64,000 nucleotides of DNA from Rhodospirillales bacterium (lineage in GTDB: Bacteria; Pseudomonadota; Alphaproteobacteria; Rhodospirillales; Defluviicoccaceae), in the NCBI GenBank assembly GCA_016712595.1, contig JADJQT010000002.1:744001-808000 (forward strand). The letters run 5' to 3'. The notes beneath the pieces are model-generated. The model saw nothing but the letters and a program-made list of their open reading frames with translations. It ran no database searches and had not been told where the DNA came from. Both the position numbers and the translations under genes were made by a program. This document shows positions 54,587 through 64,000 of this stretch, piece by piece; positions within the stretch are counted from its first letter, which is position 1, and the number at the start of each line of letters is the position of its first letter.

Positions 54587-56803
54587 GTGGAACATTCTCG
54601 CGCTGGTGGATCACCCGGAGCAACCGAACGCGAGAACCTCGCAGGCCTCGTCGAGCGTGTCACCTTCCACAACGAGGACAGCGGCTTCAGCGTGCTGCGC
54701 GTCAAGGCGCGCGGCCATCGCGATCTGATCACCGTCATCGGCCACGCTGCGACCATCGGCGCCGGCGAGTTCGTGCAGGCGAGCGGGCGGTGGGTCAACG
54801 ACCGCACGCACGGTGTACAGTTCCGCGCCGATTTCCTCCGTTCGGCGCCGCCGACTACGGCCGAGGGCATCGAGAAGTACCTCGCCTCCGGCATGATCAA
54901 GGGCATCGGCCCGATCTACGCCAAGAAACTGGCCCGGGCGTTCGGCGAGGCGGTGTTCGATGTCATCGAGCAGGAGCCCGAGCGCCTGCAGGAGGTCGAC
55001 GGCATCGGCCCGAAGCGCGCCAAGAGCATCGTCGCCGCCTGGGCGGATCAGAAGGCGATCCGCGAGATCATGATCTTTTTGCACGCGAACGGTGTCAGCA
55101 CCGCCCGAGCGGTGCGCATTTTCAAGACCTACGGTGCCGACGCGATTCGCGTCATTTCCGAGAACCCGTACCGGCTCGCTCGTGACATCCGCGGCATCGG
55201 GTTCAAGAGCGCGGATCTCATCGCCGAGAAGCTCGGCATCGAGAAGACGGCGATGATCCGCGCCCGTGCCGGTGTCAGCTACGCCCTGACCGAGGCGATG
55301 GATGATGGGCACTGCGGGCTGCCGACTGAGCAGTTGCTGACGATGGCCGCTACGCTGCTCGAGGTGCCAGCCACGATCATCGAGGGCGCGCTCGATCTGG
55401 AGCTTAATGAGGGTGAGGTCGTCGCCGATACCGTCGACGAGAGGCCCTGCATCTTTCTCGCCGGGCTGCATCGAGCCGAGCGAGCCATAGCCGGTCGCCT
55501 GGGAACGCTCGCGTCCGGTTCTCTGCCGTGGCCGACGATCGATGCCGACAAAGCCATTCCGTGGGTCGAGAGCAAAGCGACCATCGCCCTCGCCGAGAGC
55601 CAGCGCGAGGCGGTGCGGCTGGCACTACGGTCGAAAGTCCTCGTCATCACCGGCGGTCCCGGCGTCGGCAAGACGACGCTGGTCAACTCGATCCTGAAAA
55701 TCCTGATGGCCAAGGCCGTCGACGTCGCGCTGGCCGCGCCGACCGGCCGGGCGGCGAAGCGGCTGTCGGACAGCACAGGCTGCGAGGCGAAGACGATCCA
55801 TCGGCTCCTGGAAGCCGACCCCGTGCACGGCGGCTTTCGGCGCAAGGAGGATCACGCGCTGGAATGCGACCTGCTCGTCGTCGACGAGACCTCGATGATC
55901 GATGTCCCGCTGATGCACGCTCTGCTGAAAGCGGTGCCTGACCATGCGTCGTTGATCCTGGTCGGCGACGTCGACCAGCTGCCGTCCGTGGGCCCCGGCC
56001 AAGTGCTCGCCGACATCATCGCCTCTGGTGCCGTGCCGGTGGTGCGGCTGACGGAGGTGTTCCGCCAGGCGGCCGCGAGCCGGATCATCGTCAACGCCCA
56101 TCGCATCAACCAGGGCCTGATGCCGGAGTGGGCGCAGGACCCGGCCAGCGACTTCCATTTCGTCGAATGCGCTGACGCCGAGGACGGCGCCGCCAAGATG
56201 CTGCAGATCGTCCGCGAGCGCATTCCGGCGCGCTACGGACTCGATCCCATCCGCGACATCCAGGTGCTATGCCCGATGAACCGCGGTGGCCTCGGTGCCA
56301 GGTCGCTCAATCTCGATCTGCAACAGGCACTGAATCCGCCGGGCGAACTGCGCGTCGAGCGCTTCGGCTCGACCTACGGCGTTGGCGACAAGGTGATGCA
56401 GGTCGAGAACGACTACGACAAGGAGGTCTACAACGGCGACCTCGGGGTCGTCCGGAGCATCGATCCCGAGACGTCGGAGATGGTGATCGAGTTCGACGGG
56501 CGGCCGGTGACGTACGGCTTCGGCGAGCTCGACGAGGTGGTTCTGGCGTACGCGACGACCATTCACAAGTCGCAGGGCTCCGAGTATCCGGCCGTGGTCA
56601 TTCCGCTGACGACGCAGCATTACCCCATGCTGCAGCGGAACCTGCTCTACACCGCGGTCACCCGCGGCAAGCGGCTCGTCGTCATCGTAGGCCAGAAGAA
56701 AGCTATGGCGATCGCGGTGAAGGGGAAGCAGACAGGGCGGAGGTGGTCGAAGCTGAGAGAGTGGCTGAACTCAAGCCAACCTTGTGCCCATCGGACTGCC
56801 TAA
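54587..56803 (+). CDS. recD2: RecD2-type ATP-dependent DNA helicase
   Basis: A 738-residue SF1B helicase. The N-terminus has the RecD2 OB-like opening (LAGLVERVTFHNEDSGFSVL) and helix-hairpin-helix repeats (SGMIKGIGPIYAKKLARAFG, EVDGIGPKRAKSIVAAWADQ). Helicase motifs: Walker A VITGGPGVGKTTLVNSILKI near 354, APTGRAAKRLSDSTG, DLLVVDETSMID, LVGDVDQLPSVGPGQVLADI and the C-terminal ATTIHKSQGSEYPAVVIPLT with NLLYTAVTRGKRLVVIVGQK. It acts in recombination repair without RecBC. The GTG at 54587 is the only reasonable start, since a stop lies just upstream in frame. It opens the repair block at the right end. Confidence 0.93.
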   Translation: MEHSRAGGSPGATERENLAGLVERVTFHNEDSGFSVLRVKARGHRDLITVIGHAATIGAGEFVQASGRWVNDRTHGVQFRADFLRSAPPTTAEGIEKYLASGMIKGIGPIYAKKLARAFGEAVFDVIEQEPERLQEVDGIGPKRAKSIVAAWADQKAIREIMIFLHANGVSTARAVRIFKTYGADAIRVISENPYRLARDIRGIGFKSADLIAEKLGIEKTAMIRARAGVSYALTEAMDDGHCGLPTEQLLTMAATLLEVPATIIEGALDLELNEGEVVADTVDERPCIFLAGLHRAERAIAGRLGTLASGSLPWPTIDADKAIPWVESKATIALAESQREAVRLALRSKVLVITGGPGVGKTTLVNSILKILMAKAVDVALAAPTGRAAKRLSDSTGCEAKTIHRLLEADPVHGGFRRKEDHALECDLLVVDETSMIDVPLMHALLKAVPDHASLILVGDVDQLPSVGPGQVLADIIASGAVPVVRLTEVFRQAAASRIIVNAHRINQGLMPEWAQDPASDFHFVECADAEDGAAKMLQIVRERIPARYGLDPIRDIQVLCPMNRGGLGARSLNLDLQQALNPPGELRVERFGSTYGVGDKVMQVENDYDKEVYNGDLGVVRSIDPETSEMVIEFDGRPVTYGFGELDEVVLAYATTIHKSQGSEYPAVVIPLTTQHYPMLQRNLLYTAVTRGKRLVVIVGQKKAMAIAVKGKQTGRRWSKLREWLNSSQPCAHRTA

Positions 56804-57201
56804 ACGCGCGGACCGCCGGCAGCAGGCGTCCCGCCGCCGGGTCAGCCGCACCTGCAACGCTTCGGCGAGGGCGATCATCCGCGCTGCCGCCCGCCCGTCC
56901 TCTCCCGTTGCGCCGCAACCGCAGCTTCCTTCGGCGACAGATCCTCCCGATGTCGACTGCTCATCCCATTGCCTTCTCCACATTTGGTAGAGAGCCAGGC
57001 AATGCGCTCGCCGGAATCCCCCGCAAGCCGGCAATCGGTAAATTTGGCATAAAACATTCTTGCTTGGTGACTTCGGCATTGTCTACGCGAAGCGCCGAAT
57101 ATAGCTGCTCCAAAGCCACTCCAGATGCGGCCATCCCCTCCGTTCGGTTTTCAGGAAAGCCGTCAATCCGTAAGCTGACTTTCAGGAGATCAGACCGGCC
57201 G
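56804..57201. other. Intergenic region between recD2 and the SRAP gene
   Basis: About 400 bp. A few short overlapping frames exist on both strands but none has a convincing start or family. The SRAP promoter should lie here. Confidence 0.35.
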
Positions 57202-57855
57202 ATGTGCAACCTCTATTCGTTGACCAAGGGTCAGGACGCAATCCGCGCCTTCACCAAGGCCATGACCGACACGACGGGCAACATGCCGTCGCTACCGGGA
57301 ATATTCCCCGACCAGCTCGCCCCGGTCGTCCACACCAGGAAGGACGGCAAGCGTGAGCTTTCGATGATCCGCTGGGGCTTGCCGCCGCCGCCCAATCTCG
57401 GCAATCGGCCGGTCACCAACATCCGCAACCTGAAGAGCTCCTACTGGCGCGGCTGGCTCAAACCCGAATGGCGCTGCCTCGTGCCGGCGACGGCTTTTTG
57501 CGAATACACCGACAGCCAGCCCAAGGTGCCGCACTGGTTCGCCCTGAACGAAGACCGCCCGCTCTATGCCTTTGCGGGAATCTGGCGGCCCTGGACGGGG
57601 GAGCGAAAGAAGGAGTGGGGCGAGCACCGCCTGTTCGCCTTCCTGACCTGCGACGCCAATGACGTCGTCCGTCCGATCCACGCCAAGGCCATGCCGGTAA
57701 TGCTGACGACACCCGAAAGCTGCGACGCCTGGCTGACCGGAACGGTCGAAGAGGCGGTTGCAATGCAGAAGCCGCTGCCGGCCGAGCAGCTTTGCATCGT
57801 GGCCACGGGCGAGCGCAAGGATGAGGGTGCACCAGCTAAGATGGCCGCCAGCTGA
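57202..57855 (+). CDS. SOS response-associated peptidase (SRAP/YedK-HMCES) family
   Basis: A 217-residue protein beginning MCNLYSLTKGQDAIRAFTKA; Cys2 is the residue that forms the thiazolidine crosslink to abasic sites after Met removal. Other family features are MIRWGLPPPP, TNIRNLKSSYWRGWLKPEWR, CLVPATAFCEY, and HAKAMPVMLTTPESCDAWLT with the conserved His. It shields abasic sites in single-stranded DNA. An AGGAG lies upstream with long spacing. It sits just before the LexA-controlled mutasome genes. Confidence 0.92.
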   Translation: MCNLYSLTKGQDAIRAFTKAMTDTTGNMPSLPGIFPDQLAPVVHTRKDGKRELSMIRWGLPPPPNLGNRPVTNIRNLKSSYWRGWLKPEWRCLVPATAFCEYTDSQPKVPHWFALNEDRPLYAFAGIWRPWTGERKKEWGEHRLFAFLTCDANDVVRPIHAKAMPVMLTTPESCDAWLTGTVEEAVAMQKPLPAEQLCIVATGERKDEGAPAKMAAS

Positions 57856-57920
57856 TCGCCGCCCTGGACCGTTCCCGCCCAACGAAAAAGAGTCGCGTTG
57901 ACTCCGGCCACCTTCACTGA

Positions 57921-57935
57921 GAACATATAAGGAAC
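57921..57935 (+). promoter_or_regulatory. LexA (SOS) box upstream of imuA
   Basis: GAACATATAAGGAAC, the complement of GTTC-N7-GTTC, the alphaproteobacterial LexA operator. It lies 26 bp before the imuA start, in a short AT-rich patch. Damage-induced expression of imuA-imuB-dnaE2 is expected. Confidence 0.88.
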
Positions 57936-57961
57936 ATTATTGCTGCGGGCCGAGGAGGTCC

Positions 57962-58723
57962 ATGATGCAATCCCGGCCTCAGGCCGTGATCGAGACGTTG
58001 CGCCTCCGCATCCGGGCGATCGAGTCGGGCGGGCGAACGTCACGCGGGGTGTTGCCGTTCGGCATCCACGTGCTCGACTCGGCGCTGCCCGAGGGTGGGC
58101 TGGCGCTCGGGGCTCTTCACGAAGTCGCCGGCGGCGGCGCAGGCGCGGTCGATGGCGCGGCCGCGGCGCTGTTCGCGGCCGGCATCGTCGCGCGGAGCCC
58201 GGGCCTGGTGCTTTGGTGCGTGACGCGACCCGATCTCTTCGCCCCGGCGCTCGACCAGGCTGGGCTCGATCCGGATCGGGTAATCTATGTCGAAGCCGGC
58301 GACGAGAAGACGGTCTTGGCCTGTTTCGAGGAGGGGCTGCGCCATGGGGGGCTCGGCGGGGTGGTTGCCGAGGTGGCGCGCTTGTCGGTGACCGCCTCGC
58401 GGCGGCTTCAACTCGCCGCCGAAAACTCCGGCACCATTGGGGTCGCGGTACGGCGCTGGCGGCGGGCGACGGAGGCGGCCGATTTCGGCCAGCCGACGGC
58501 CGCCGTGACGCGCTGGCGCATCTCCGCTCTGCCCTCGACGCCGCTGCCTGTGCCTGGAGTCGGCCGGGCCCGCTGGTTCGTCGAACTGATCCGATGCCGC
58601 GCCGGAGAATGCGCGGAGTTCGTAGTGGAAGCGTGCGATGAAGAGGGTCGTCTCGCTGTTCCTGCCGACCTGGCCGACCGATCGGCTGCGTCGGGCAATG
58701 GGCGCCACCGCGCTTCCGCCTGA
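57962..58723 (+). CDS. imuA: ImuA, SOS mutasome protein
   Basis: A 253-residue RecA-related protein: RGVLPFGIHVLDSALPEGGL, ALGALHEVAGGGAGAVDGAA, then GLVLWCVTRPDLFAPALDQA. As usual for ImuA, the Walker A lysine is not present in a classical form. It works with ImuB and DnaE2 in error-prone translesion synthesis. GAGGAGG lies just before the ATG. Its 3' end overlaps imuB by 86 bp. Confidence 0.9.
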   Translation: MMQSRPQAVIETLRLRIRAIESGGRTSRGVLPFGIHVLDSALPEGGLALGALHEVAGGGAGAVDGAAAALFAAGIVARSPGLVLWCVTRPDLFAPALDQAGLDPDRVIYVEAGDEKTVLACFEEGLRHGGLGGVVAEVARLSVTASRRLQLAAENSGTIGVAVRRWRRATEAADFGQPTAAVTRWRISALPSTPLPVPGVGRARWFVELIRCRAGECAEFVVEACDEEGRLAVPADLADRSAASGNGRHRASA

Positions 58724-60161
58724 GGTGCCGCTGGTTCTGATCGGGCGCGACGGACGCCGTCGCATCGTCTGGGCTGCCGACGCCGCTGCTCAGCGCCTCG
58801 GCCTGCGTCCCGGCATGGCTGCCACCCAGGCCCATGCCCTCGTTCCCGGCCTGCAAACCCACGACGCCCAGCCGGCTGCCGATGACGCCGCCCTCGACCG
58901 TCTGGCGGTATGGGCGTTGAAGCACTATTCGCCAGCGGTCGCCGCGGATCCACCCGACGGCCTCGTCATCGATGCCAGTGGTGCTGCGCATCTGAAGGGC
59001 GGCGAAGCGGCGATGCTCGTCGACCTCACCGAGCGTCTGATGACCGTCGGCGTTCGGGCACAGGCCGCCATGGCCGGATCTCACGGCGCCGCCCACGCGC
59101 TCGCCCGCTATCGCGCCTCCCCGACGCTCGTCGTCGCCGACGGCGCAACCGGGGCGGCGATCGCCGATCTGCCGATCGCGGCCTTGCGCCTCCCGCCGCA
59201 TCTGGTCGCCGGCCTCAAGCGGATGGGGTTCGAGCGCATCGGCGAACTGGAGGCGCAGCCGCGCGCGCCGCTGGCGCTGCGGTTCGGACCCGAGGTTGGT
59301 CGACGGCTCGATCAGGCGTTCGGCCGGTGCTTCGAGCCGATCACGCCGATCGCAGCACCCGAACTGATTCAGGTCCGGCGCAATTTTGCCGAACCGATCG
59401 GCGCTGCGGAGACCATCGCTCGTTACGTCGGCCTGCTCGTCGTCGACCTCTGCACCGCGTTGGAGAACCGCAGCCTCGGTGCCCGGCGCCTGGATCTCCT
59501 TTGCCACCGTGTCGACAACCGCATCGAGGCGGTCCGCATCGGCACCGCCAGGCCGCTGCGCGACATCAAGCGGCTGACCCGGCTGCTCGGCGACCGGATC
59601 GAGACCATCGAGCCTGGGTTCGGCATCGAGCTGATGACCTTGTCGGCGCCGATCGCCGAGCCGCTCGACTACCGGCCGGCGGCGACGAGCCTGAGCGAGG
59701 TGGTCCTGCCGGACGTGGCCGGGCTGATCGACACGCTCGCCAATCGTGTCGGGGCCGACCGGCTCTACCGCTTCGCAGCCGTCGAAAGCGACGTGCCCGA
59801 ACGGTCGATCCGCAAAGTTGCGCCGCTGGCCGGACCCACCGGAGACCGCTGGCCGCCGCACTGGCCGCGACCGACCCGGCTATTGTCGCCTCCCGAAGCG
59901 ATCGAGACCATGGCGTTGCTCCCCGATCACCCGCCCGTGCATTTCACCTGGCGTGGGATGCGGCGCCGGGTGAAGCGGGCGGATGGGCCCGAACGGATTT
60001 ATGGGGCGTGGGGCCGGCGCGGCGCCGGGCTGTCGGCGTTACGCGCCGAGGTCCAGGTCGAGGATGCGGCCGGCGAGCGCTTCTGGCTGTTCCGGACGGG
60101 CAACGGCGAGGATCCGGCTACCGGTCTGCATCGCTGGTTCCTGCATGGCGTCTTCGGATGA
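58638..60161 (+). CDS. imuB: ImuB, Y-family polymerase homologue without activity
   Basis: A 507-residue Y-family protein (VSLFLPTWPTDRLRRAMGAT, HLVAGLKRMGFERIGELEAQ, GRCFEPITPIAAPELIQVRR). The catalytic acidic residues of active Y-family polymerases are replaced, as in all ImuB proteins, so it is an adaptor linking the beta clamp, ImuA and DnaE2. Overlaps with imuA (86 bp) and dnaE2 (4 bp) indicate one operon under the LexA box. Confidence 0.92.
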   Translation: MKRVVSLFLPTWPTDRLRRAMGATALPPEVPLVLIGRDGRRRIVWAADAAAQRLGLRPGMAATQAHALVPGLQTHDAQPAADDAALDRLAVWALKHYSPAVAADPPDGLVIDASGAAHLKGGEAAMLVDLTERLMTVGVRAQAAMAGSHGAAHALARYRASPTLVVADGATGAAIADLPIAALRLPPHLVAGLKRMGFERIGELEAQPRAPLALRFGPEVGRRLDQAFGRCFEPITPIAAPELIQVRRNFAEPIGAAETIARYVGLLVVDLCTALENRSLGARRLDLLCHRVDNRIEAVRIGTARPLRDIKRLTRLLGDRIETIEPGFGIELMTLSAPIAEPLDYRPAATSLSEVVLPDVAGLIDTLANRVGADRLYRFAAVESDVPERSIRKVAPLAGPTGDRWPPHWPRPTRLLSPPEAIETMALLPDHPPVHFTWRGMRRRVKRADGPERIYGAWGRRGAGLSALRAEVQVEDAAGERFWLFRTGNGEDPATGLHRWFLHGVFG

Positions 60162-63100
60162 GATACGCCGAGCTCCAGTGCGCCTCGCACTTCTCCTTCC
60201 TGCGCGGCGCCAGCTCCTGCGAGGAGCTGTTCAGCCAGGCCGCCGCCGGCGCGATCGCGGCGCTGGCGATCACCGACCGCAACAGCCTGGCCGGTATCGT
60301 CCGAGCCCATGAAGCCGCCAAGGCGACCGGCGTCCGGCTGGTCGTCGGCTGCAGGCTCGATCTCACCGACGGCGCCTCGGTCCTGGTCTACCCGACCGAC
60401 CGGCCCGCCTATGCCCGGCTCTGCCGGCTGCTGTCGCTCGGCAAGCGGCGCGGCGGCAAGGCCACCTGCATCCTCGGCTGGGAGGACGTCGTCTTTTACG
60501 CGGAAGGCCTGATCGGCGTGCTCGTCCCGGACATGGCAGACGCGGCTTGCGCCGCGCAGCTCCGGCGCATGGCGGAGGTCTTCGGCGACCGGGCGCATAT
60601 GGCGATGACGATCCGCCGCCGGCCGCGCGACCAGCTTCGCCTGCATGAGCTTTCGAACCTCGCCGCCCAGGCGCGGGTCCGCACCGTCGTCACCAACGAC
60701 GTGCTGTTCCACCATCCCTCCCGGCGCGTTCTACAGGACGTCGTCACCTGCGTCCGCGAAGGCTGTACCATCGACGACATCGGCTTTCGGCGCGAACGAT
60801 CCGGCGACCGACATCTCAAGCCCGCGGCGGAGATGCACCGGCTGTTCGCCCGCTATCCGCAAGCACTCGCCCGGACGCTGGAGATCGCCGACCGCTGCCG
60901 CTTCAGCCTCGACGAGCTGGCCTACCAATATCCGGAAGAGGCGACGATCCCGGGCCTGACGTCGCAACAGGCGTTGGAGCAGCTGACCTGGGAAGGCGCC
61001 GAGCACCGCTACCCGGAGGGCCTGCCCGACAAGATCCGCCGGATTCTGCGCCACGAGCTGACGCTGATCGCGCAGCTCGGCTATGCGCCTTACTTCCTGA
61101 CAGTCAATTCGATCGTGCAGTTCGCGCGCTCGCGCGACATCCTCTGCCAGGGCCGCGGTTCGGCCGCCAATTCCGCGGTCTGCTACGTGCTGGGCATCAC
61201 CTCGATCGATCCCGAGCGCAACGACCTGCTGTTCGAGCGCTTCGTCAGCCAGGAGCGGAAGGAGCCGCCGGACATCGACGTCGATTTCGAGCATGAGCGG
61301 CGCGAGATCGTCATGCAGTGGGTGTTCGACACCTATGGCCGGGATCATGCCGCCCTCTGTTCGACGGTCATCCGCTACCGCGCCCGCGGTGCGCTGCGGG
61401 ACGTCGGGAAGGTGCTCGGCCTCTCCGAGGACCTGATCAAGATGCTGTCGTCGCAGGTCTGGGGCTGGAGCACCGAAGGGGTCGAGCCGAAGCATGCCGA
61501 GGAGTTGAACCTCAACCTTGGCGACCGCCGCCTGCGCCTGGCGCTGGACCTTGCGCGCCAGCTGATCGGCACACCGCGCCACCTGTCGCAGCATCCTGGC
61601 GGCTTCGTCTTGACCAACGACCGGCTGGACGAGCTGGTGCCGCTTGAGCCGGCGGCGATGAAGGACCGCCAGATCCTCGAGTGGGACAAGGACGACATCG
61701 ACGCGCTGAAATTCATGAAGGTCGATATCCTGGCGCTCGGGATGCTGAGCTGCATGAAGCGCGGCTTCGATCTCTTGGCCAGGCACAAGGGGATCGAACT
61801 CGATCTCGCCACGATTCCCGCCGAGGACCCACGCACCTATGCGATGATCCGCAAGGCCGACACGCTGGGCGTCTTCCAGATCGAGAGCCGGGCGCAGATG
61901 GCGATGCTGCCTCGGATCAAGCCGCGGACCTTCTACGACCTCGTCATCGAGGTGGCGATCGTCCGCCCCGGGCCGATCCAGGGCGACATGGTCCATCCCT
62001 ATCTGCGCCGGCGCGAGGGCAAGGAGCCGGTCGACTATCCAACACCCGAGCTGGAGAGAGTGCTCGGCAAGACGCTCGGCGTGCCGCTGTTCCAGGAACA
62101 GGCGATGCGCGTGGCGATCGAATGCGCCGGGTTCACCGCCAGCGAGGCTGACCAGCTCCGCCGCGCCATGGCGACGTTCAAATTCACTGGCGGCGTCAGC
62201 CACTTCAAGGACAAGCTCGTCTCCGGCATGGTCGAGCGCGGCTACACCCAGCAGTTCGCCGAGCGGACCTTCAGCCAGTTGGAGGGCTTCGGCAGCTACG
62301 GCTTTCCGGAAAGCCACGCAGCCTCCTTTGCGCTGATCGCCTACGCCTCGTCGTGGATGAAGTGCTGGCACCCCGACGTATTCTGCGCGGCGCTGCTCAA
62401 CGCCCAGCCGATGGGCTTCTACGCACCCGCCCAGATCGTCGGCGACGCCCGCGACCACGGCGTCGACGTCCGGCCGGTCTGTGTCAACAGTTCGCGCTGG
62501 GACTGCACCCTGGAGCGGACCGACGGCGATCGGTTCGTCGTCCGGCTCGGGATGCGCATGGTCCGCGGTCTCGCCAACGCCGACGCGGCGCAAATCCTCG
62601 CCGGCCGCGCCGACATGCCCTTCACCGGCATCGACGACCTTTGGCGCCGCTCCCGGGCGCCGATCGCGAGCCTCGTCCAGCTGGCCGAGGCGGACGCCTT
62701 CCGGCCCGCGTTCGGGCTTTCCCGGCGCGAGGCGCTCTGGGCGATCAAGGCGCTCCGCGACGCCCCGCTTCCCCTCTTCGCCGCCGCCTCGGCGCGCGAG
62801 CAAGCGGCCATGCCGGAGGTCAACGAGCCGGCCATCGCGCTGAAGGCGATGACCGCCGGCCGGGAGGTGGCGGAGGATTACGACCATGTCGGCCTGACGC
62901 TTCGCCAACATCCCGTCACGTTCCTGCGGCGCGACTTGGCGCGACGGAAGGTCATGACCTGCGCCGACGCCGCCGCCTCTCGGGACGGGCGATCGGTGAA
63001 GGTCGCCGGCCTGGTGCTGGTCCGGCAGAAGCCCGGCAGCGCCAAGGGCGTGATGTTCATCGCCATCGAGGACGAAACCGGCATCGCCAATCTGGTGATC

Positions 63101-63424
63101 TGGCCGCCGCTGTTCGAGAAACAGCGGCGGGTGATCCTGTCGGCCGGAATGCTGGCGGTGGATGGCTGTATCCAGCGCGAGGGCGAGGTGGTCCACCTCG
63201 TCGCCTATCGGCTACACGACCTCTCCATCGCGCTGGCCAGCGTCGGGGAGCGCGATCCGGCGACGCTTCCACTGCCGCATGGGCGGGACGACGAAGTTCA
63301 CTATGGCGGGCCGGGCCGCCGCGACCCCCAAAATCTATCGCCGGGCGCGGGAAAGCCGCGGGACATCTACATTCCGGACCTGTCTCTAAAAGCGATCAAG
63401 ATGAGGACGCGGGATTTCCGATAA
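60158..63424 (+). CDS. dnaE2: DnaE2 error-prone DNA polymerase III alpha
   Basis: A 1,088-residue C-family polymerase. The PHP domain starts YAELQCASHFSFLRGASSCE. Polymerase motifs are GRGSAANSAVCYVLGITSID, KEPPDIDVDFEHERREIVMQ (two catalytic Asp near 372-376) and ALKFMKVDILALGMLSCMKR (third Asp). The C-terminal OB fold begins near SVKVAGLVLVRQKPGSAKGV. The start ATG at 60158 overlaps the imuB stop (ATGA), giving the normal DnaE2 length. With ImuA/ImuB it performs SOS mutagenesis. Confidence 0.95.
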   Translation: MRYAELQCASHFSFLRGASSCEELFSQAAAGAIAALAITDRNSLAGIVRAHEAAKATGVRLVVGCRLDLTDGASVLVYPTDRPAYARLCRLLSLGKRRGGKATCILGWEDVVFYAEGLIGVLVPDMADAACAAQLRRMAEVFGDRAHMAMTIRRRPRDQLRLHELSNLAAQARVRTVVTNDVLFHHPSRRVLQDVVTCVREGCTIDDIGFRRERSGDRHLKPAAEMHRLFARYPQALARTLEIADRCRFSLDELAYQYPEEATIPGLTSQQALEQLTWEGAEHRYPEGLPDKIRRILRHELTLIAQLGYAPYFLTVNSIVQFARSRDILCQGRGSAANSAVCYVLGITSIDPERNDLLFERFVSQERKEPPDIDVDFEHERREIVMQWVFDTYGRDHAALCSTVIRYRARGALRDVGKVLGLSEDLIKMLSSQVWGWSTEGVEPKHAEELNLNLGDRRLRLALDLARQLIGTPRHLSQHPGGFVLTNDRLDELVPLEPAAMKDRQILEWDKDDIDALKFMKVDILALGMLSCMKRGFDLLARHKGIELDLATIPAEDPRTYAMIRKADTLGVFQIESRAQMAMLPRIKPRTFYDLVIEVAIVRPGPIQGDMVHPYLRRREGKEPVDYPTPELERVLGKTLGVPLFQEQAMRVAIECAGFTASEADQLRRAMATFKFTGGVSHFKDKLVSGMVERGYTQQFAERTFSQLEGFGSYGFPESHAASFALIAYASSWMKCWHPDVFCAALLNAQPMGFYAPAQIVGDARDHGVDVRPVCVNSSRWDCTLERTDGDRFVVRLGMRMVRGLANADAAQILAGRADMPFTGIDDLWRRSRAPIASLVQLAEADAFRPAFGLSRREALWAIKALRDAPLPLFAAASAREQAAMPEVNEPAIALKAMTAGREVAEDYDHVGLTLRQHPVTFLRRDLARRKVMTCADAAASRDGRSVKVAGLVLVRQKPGSAKGVMFIAIEDETGIANLVIWPPLFEKQRRVILSAGMLAVDGCIQREGEVVHLVAYRLHDLSIALASVGERDPATLPLPHGRDDEVHYGGPGRRDPQNLSPGAGKPRDIYIPDLSLKAIKMRTRDFR

Positions 63425-64000
63425 GGCGAGTTCTCTCTTGGACACTCGGGATCGTTGGGCCTGAAACGGGTCGTCTATAGGGCCACCGCTTGGGTTTCCA
63501 GCTCTCTGATCATCCGGGTATGGGCTTGGCCGATCTGGACGCGGCCGAGGCCGAGCCGGTTGTCACAAACGATCGTCAAGGCCGTTCATGACCTTGCCGA
63601 CACAGTCGCTTTCGAGTTCTTTTCGCCGCAGCCGGGTCAGCAGACAAATCTGGCGAGAGAGGGACGTCATCGAGCTCATTAAGCTTCTACGAAGATGCCT
63701 CTGTGCGCTCGACGCGCCAATGGCCGCGTGCGCCGCCCAGAAGCACGTGGCCGAAGATTCGAGGACATCGGGGATCAGATCTTCGGCCTCCGGTTCGGCC
63801 GTCTTGTCACCGAGATGGCAGCTGGCGGCGATCGTCTTATCAAGCCGTTCGGCGGTATCGCCGATTGACAGAATGCGGTTCAAGAATCTCGGACGAGCGA
63901 AAGCTCGCTTCCGGCGAGGCTGTTCCGTTTGACCGCCGAGTCCTCCGAGCGCAGCCTTCGTCCGGCAATGAACGAGAAGGCGGAACGTATCGCTCGCAAC
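63425..64000. other. Right-end region, only weak frames
   Basis: A minus-strand frame at 63563-63883 (106 residues, MNRILSIGDTAERLDKTIAA) and an overlapping plus-strand frame compete; neither has a clear ribosome binding site or family. The minus-strand one reads more like protein. No RNA gene or repeat was recognised. Confidence 0.3.

Noticed and set aside
57564..63196. Long antisense frames opposite SRAP, imuAB and dnaE2
   Set aside because: High GC keeps antisense frames open; the plus-strand proteins have full family motifs and overlaps typical of an operon.

Overview
The window comes from a GC-rich alphaproteobacterial chromosome. I infer this from the gene content: an imuA-imuB-dnaE2 mutasome cassette preceded by an alphaproteobacterial LexA box (GAAC-N7-GAAC), and families typical of alphaproteobacterial prophages (DUF2924, DUF6456-like, DUF3489, GpA-type terminase). 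I do not assign a genus.

Layout. (1) 1-6.5 kb: two cyclic-di-GMP signalling proteins, a secreted RTX calcium-binding protein with its own terminator, and a tRNA-Ser(CGA). (2) 7.0-13.0 kb: one 1,997-residue gene with an N-terminal Cap4/DUF4297-like nuclease, a central STAND NTPase and a long helical C-terminus. It has the architecture of the antiviral Avs proteins and is the best candidate for a novel defence system here. (3) 13.4-34.4 kb: a decayed prophage or mobile element. It has a translationally coupled four-gene serine-recombinase operon, a divergent primase-helicase followed by a 17-bp inverted repeat, a ParB-methyltransferase split by an IS66 element, and the packaging genes terS, terL, gpW-like and a broken portal. 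Inside it lie a glutathione S-transferase, a 15-unit TPR array gene with a frameshift, and a small membrane protein sharing a short motif with that TPR protein. (4) 34.4-53.4 kb: an IS graveyard (IS481, IS21, IS6, IS3, IS110, IS1595, IS630 and IS1182 members, mostly broken). Between them sit a secreted chitosanase-like/glucosaminidase pair, a glutamine synthetase homologue, an eCIS-type DUF4157 protein split by IS1595, a second RTX protein, an SBBP-repeat secreted protein and an AT-rich PLD-family nuclease gene. (5) 53.4-63.4 kb: a DNA repair block of secreted thermonuclease, RecD2 helicase, SRAP/YedK protein, and imuA-imuB-dnaE2 under a LexA box.

Mobile elements could be resolved to the base in several places: an IS3 member inside an IS5 member (26-bp inverted repeats, 3-bp duplication), the IS66 member (8-bp duplication) and the IS1595 member (8-bp duplication). 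In each case removing the insert restores the interrupted reading frame. Phage fragments on both sides of the 34-42 kb block suggest that the prophage was cut apart by these insertions.

All family names rest on motif recognition by eye; no database search was run.
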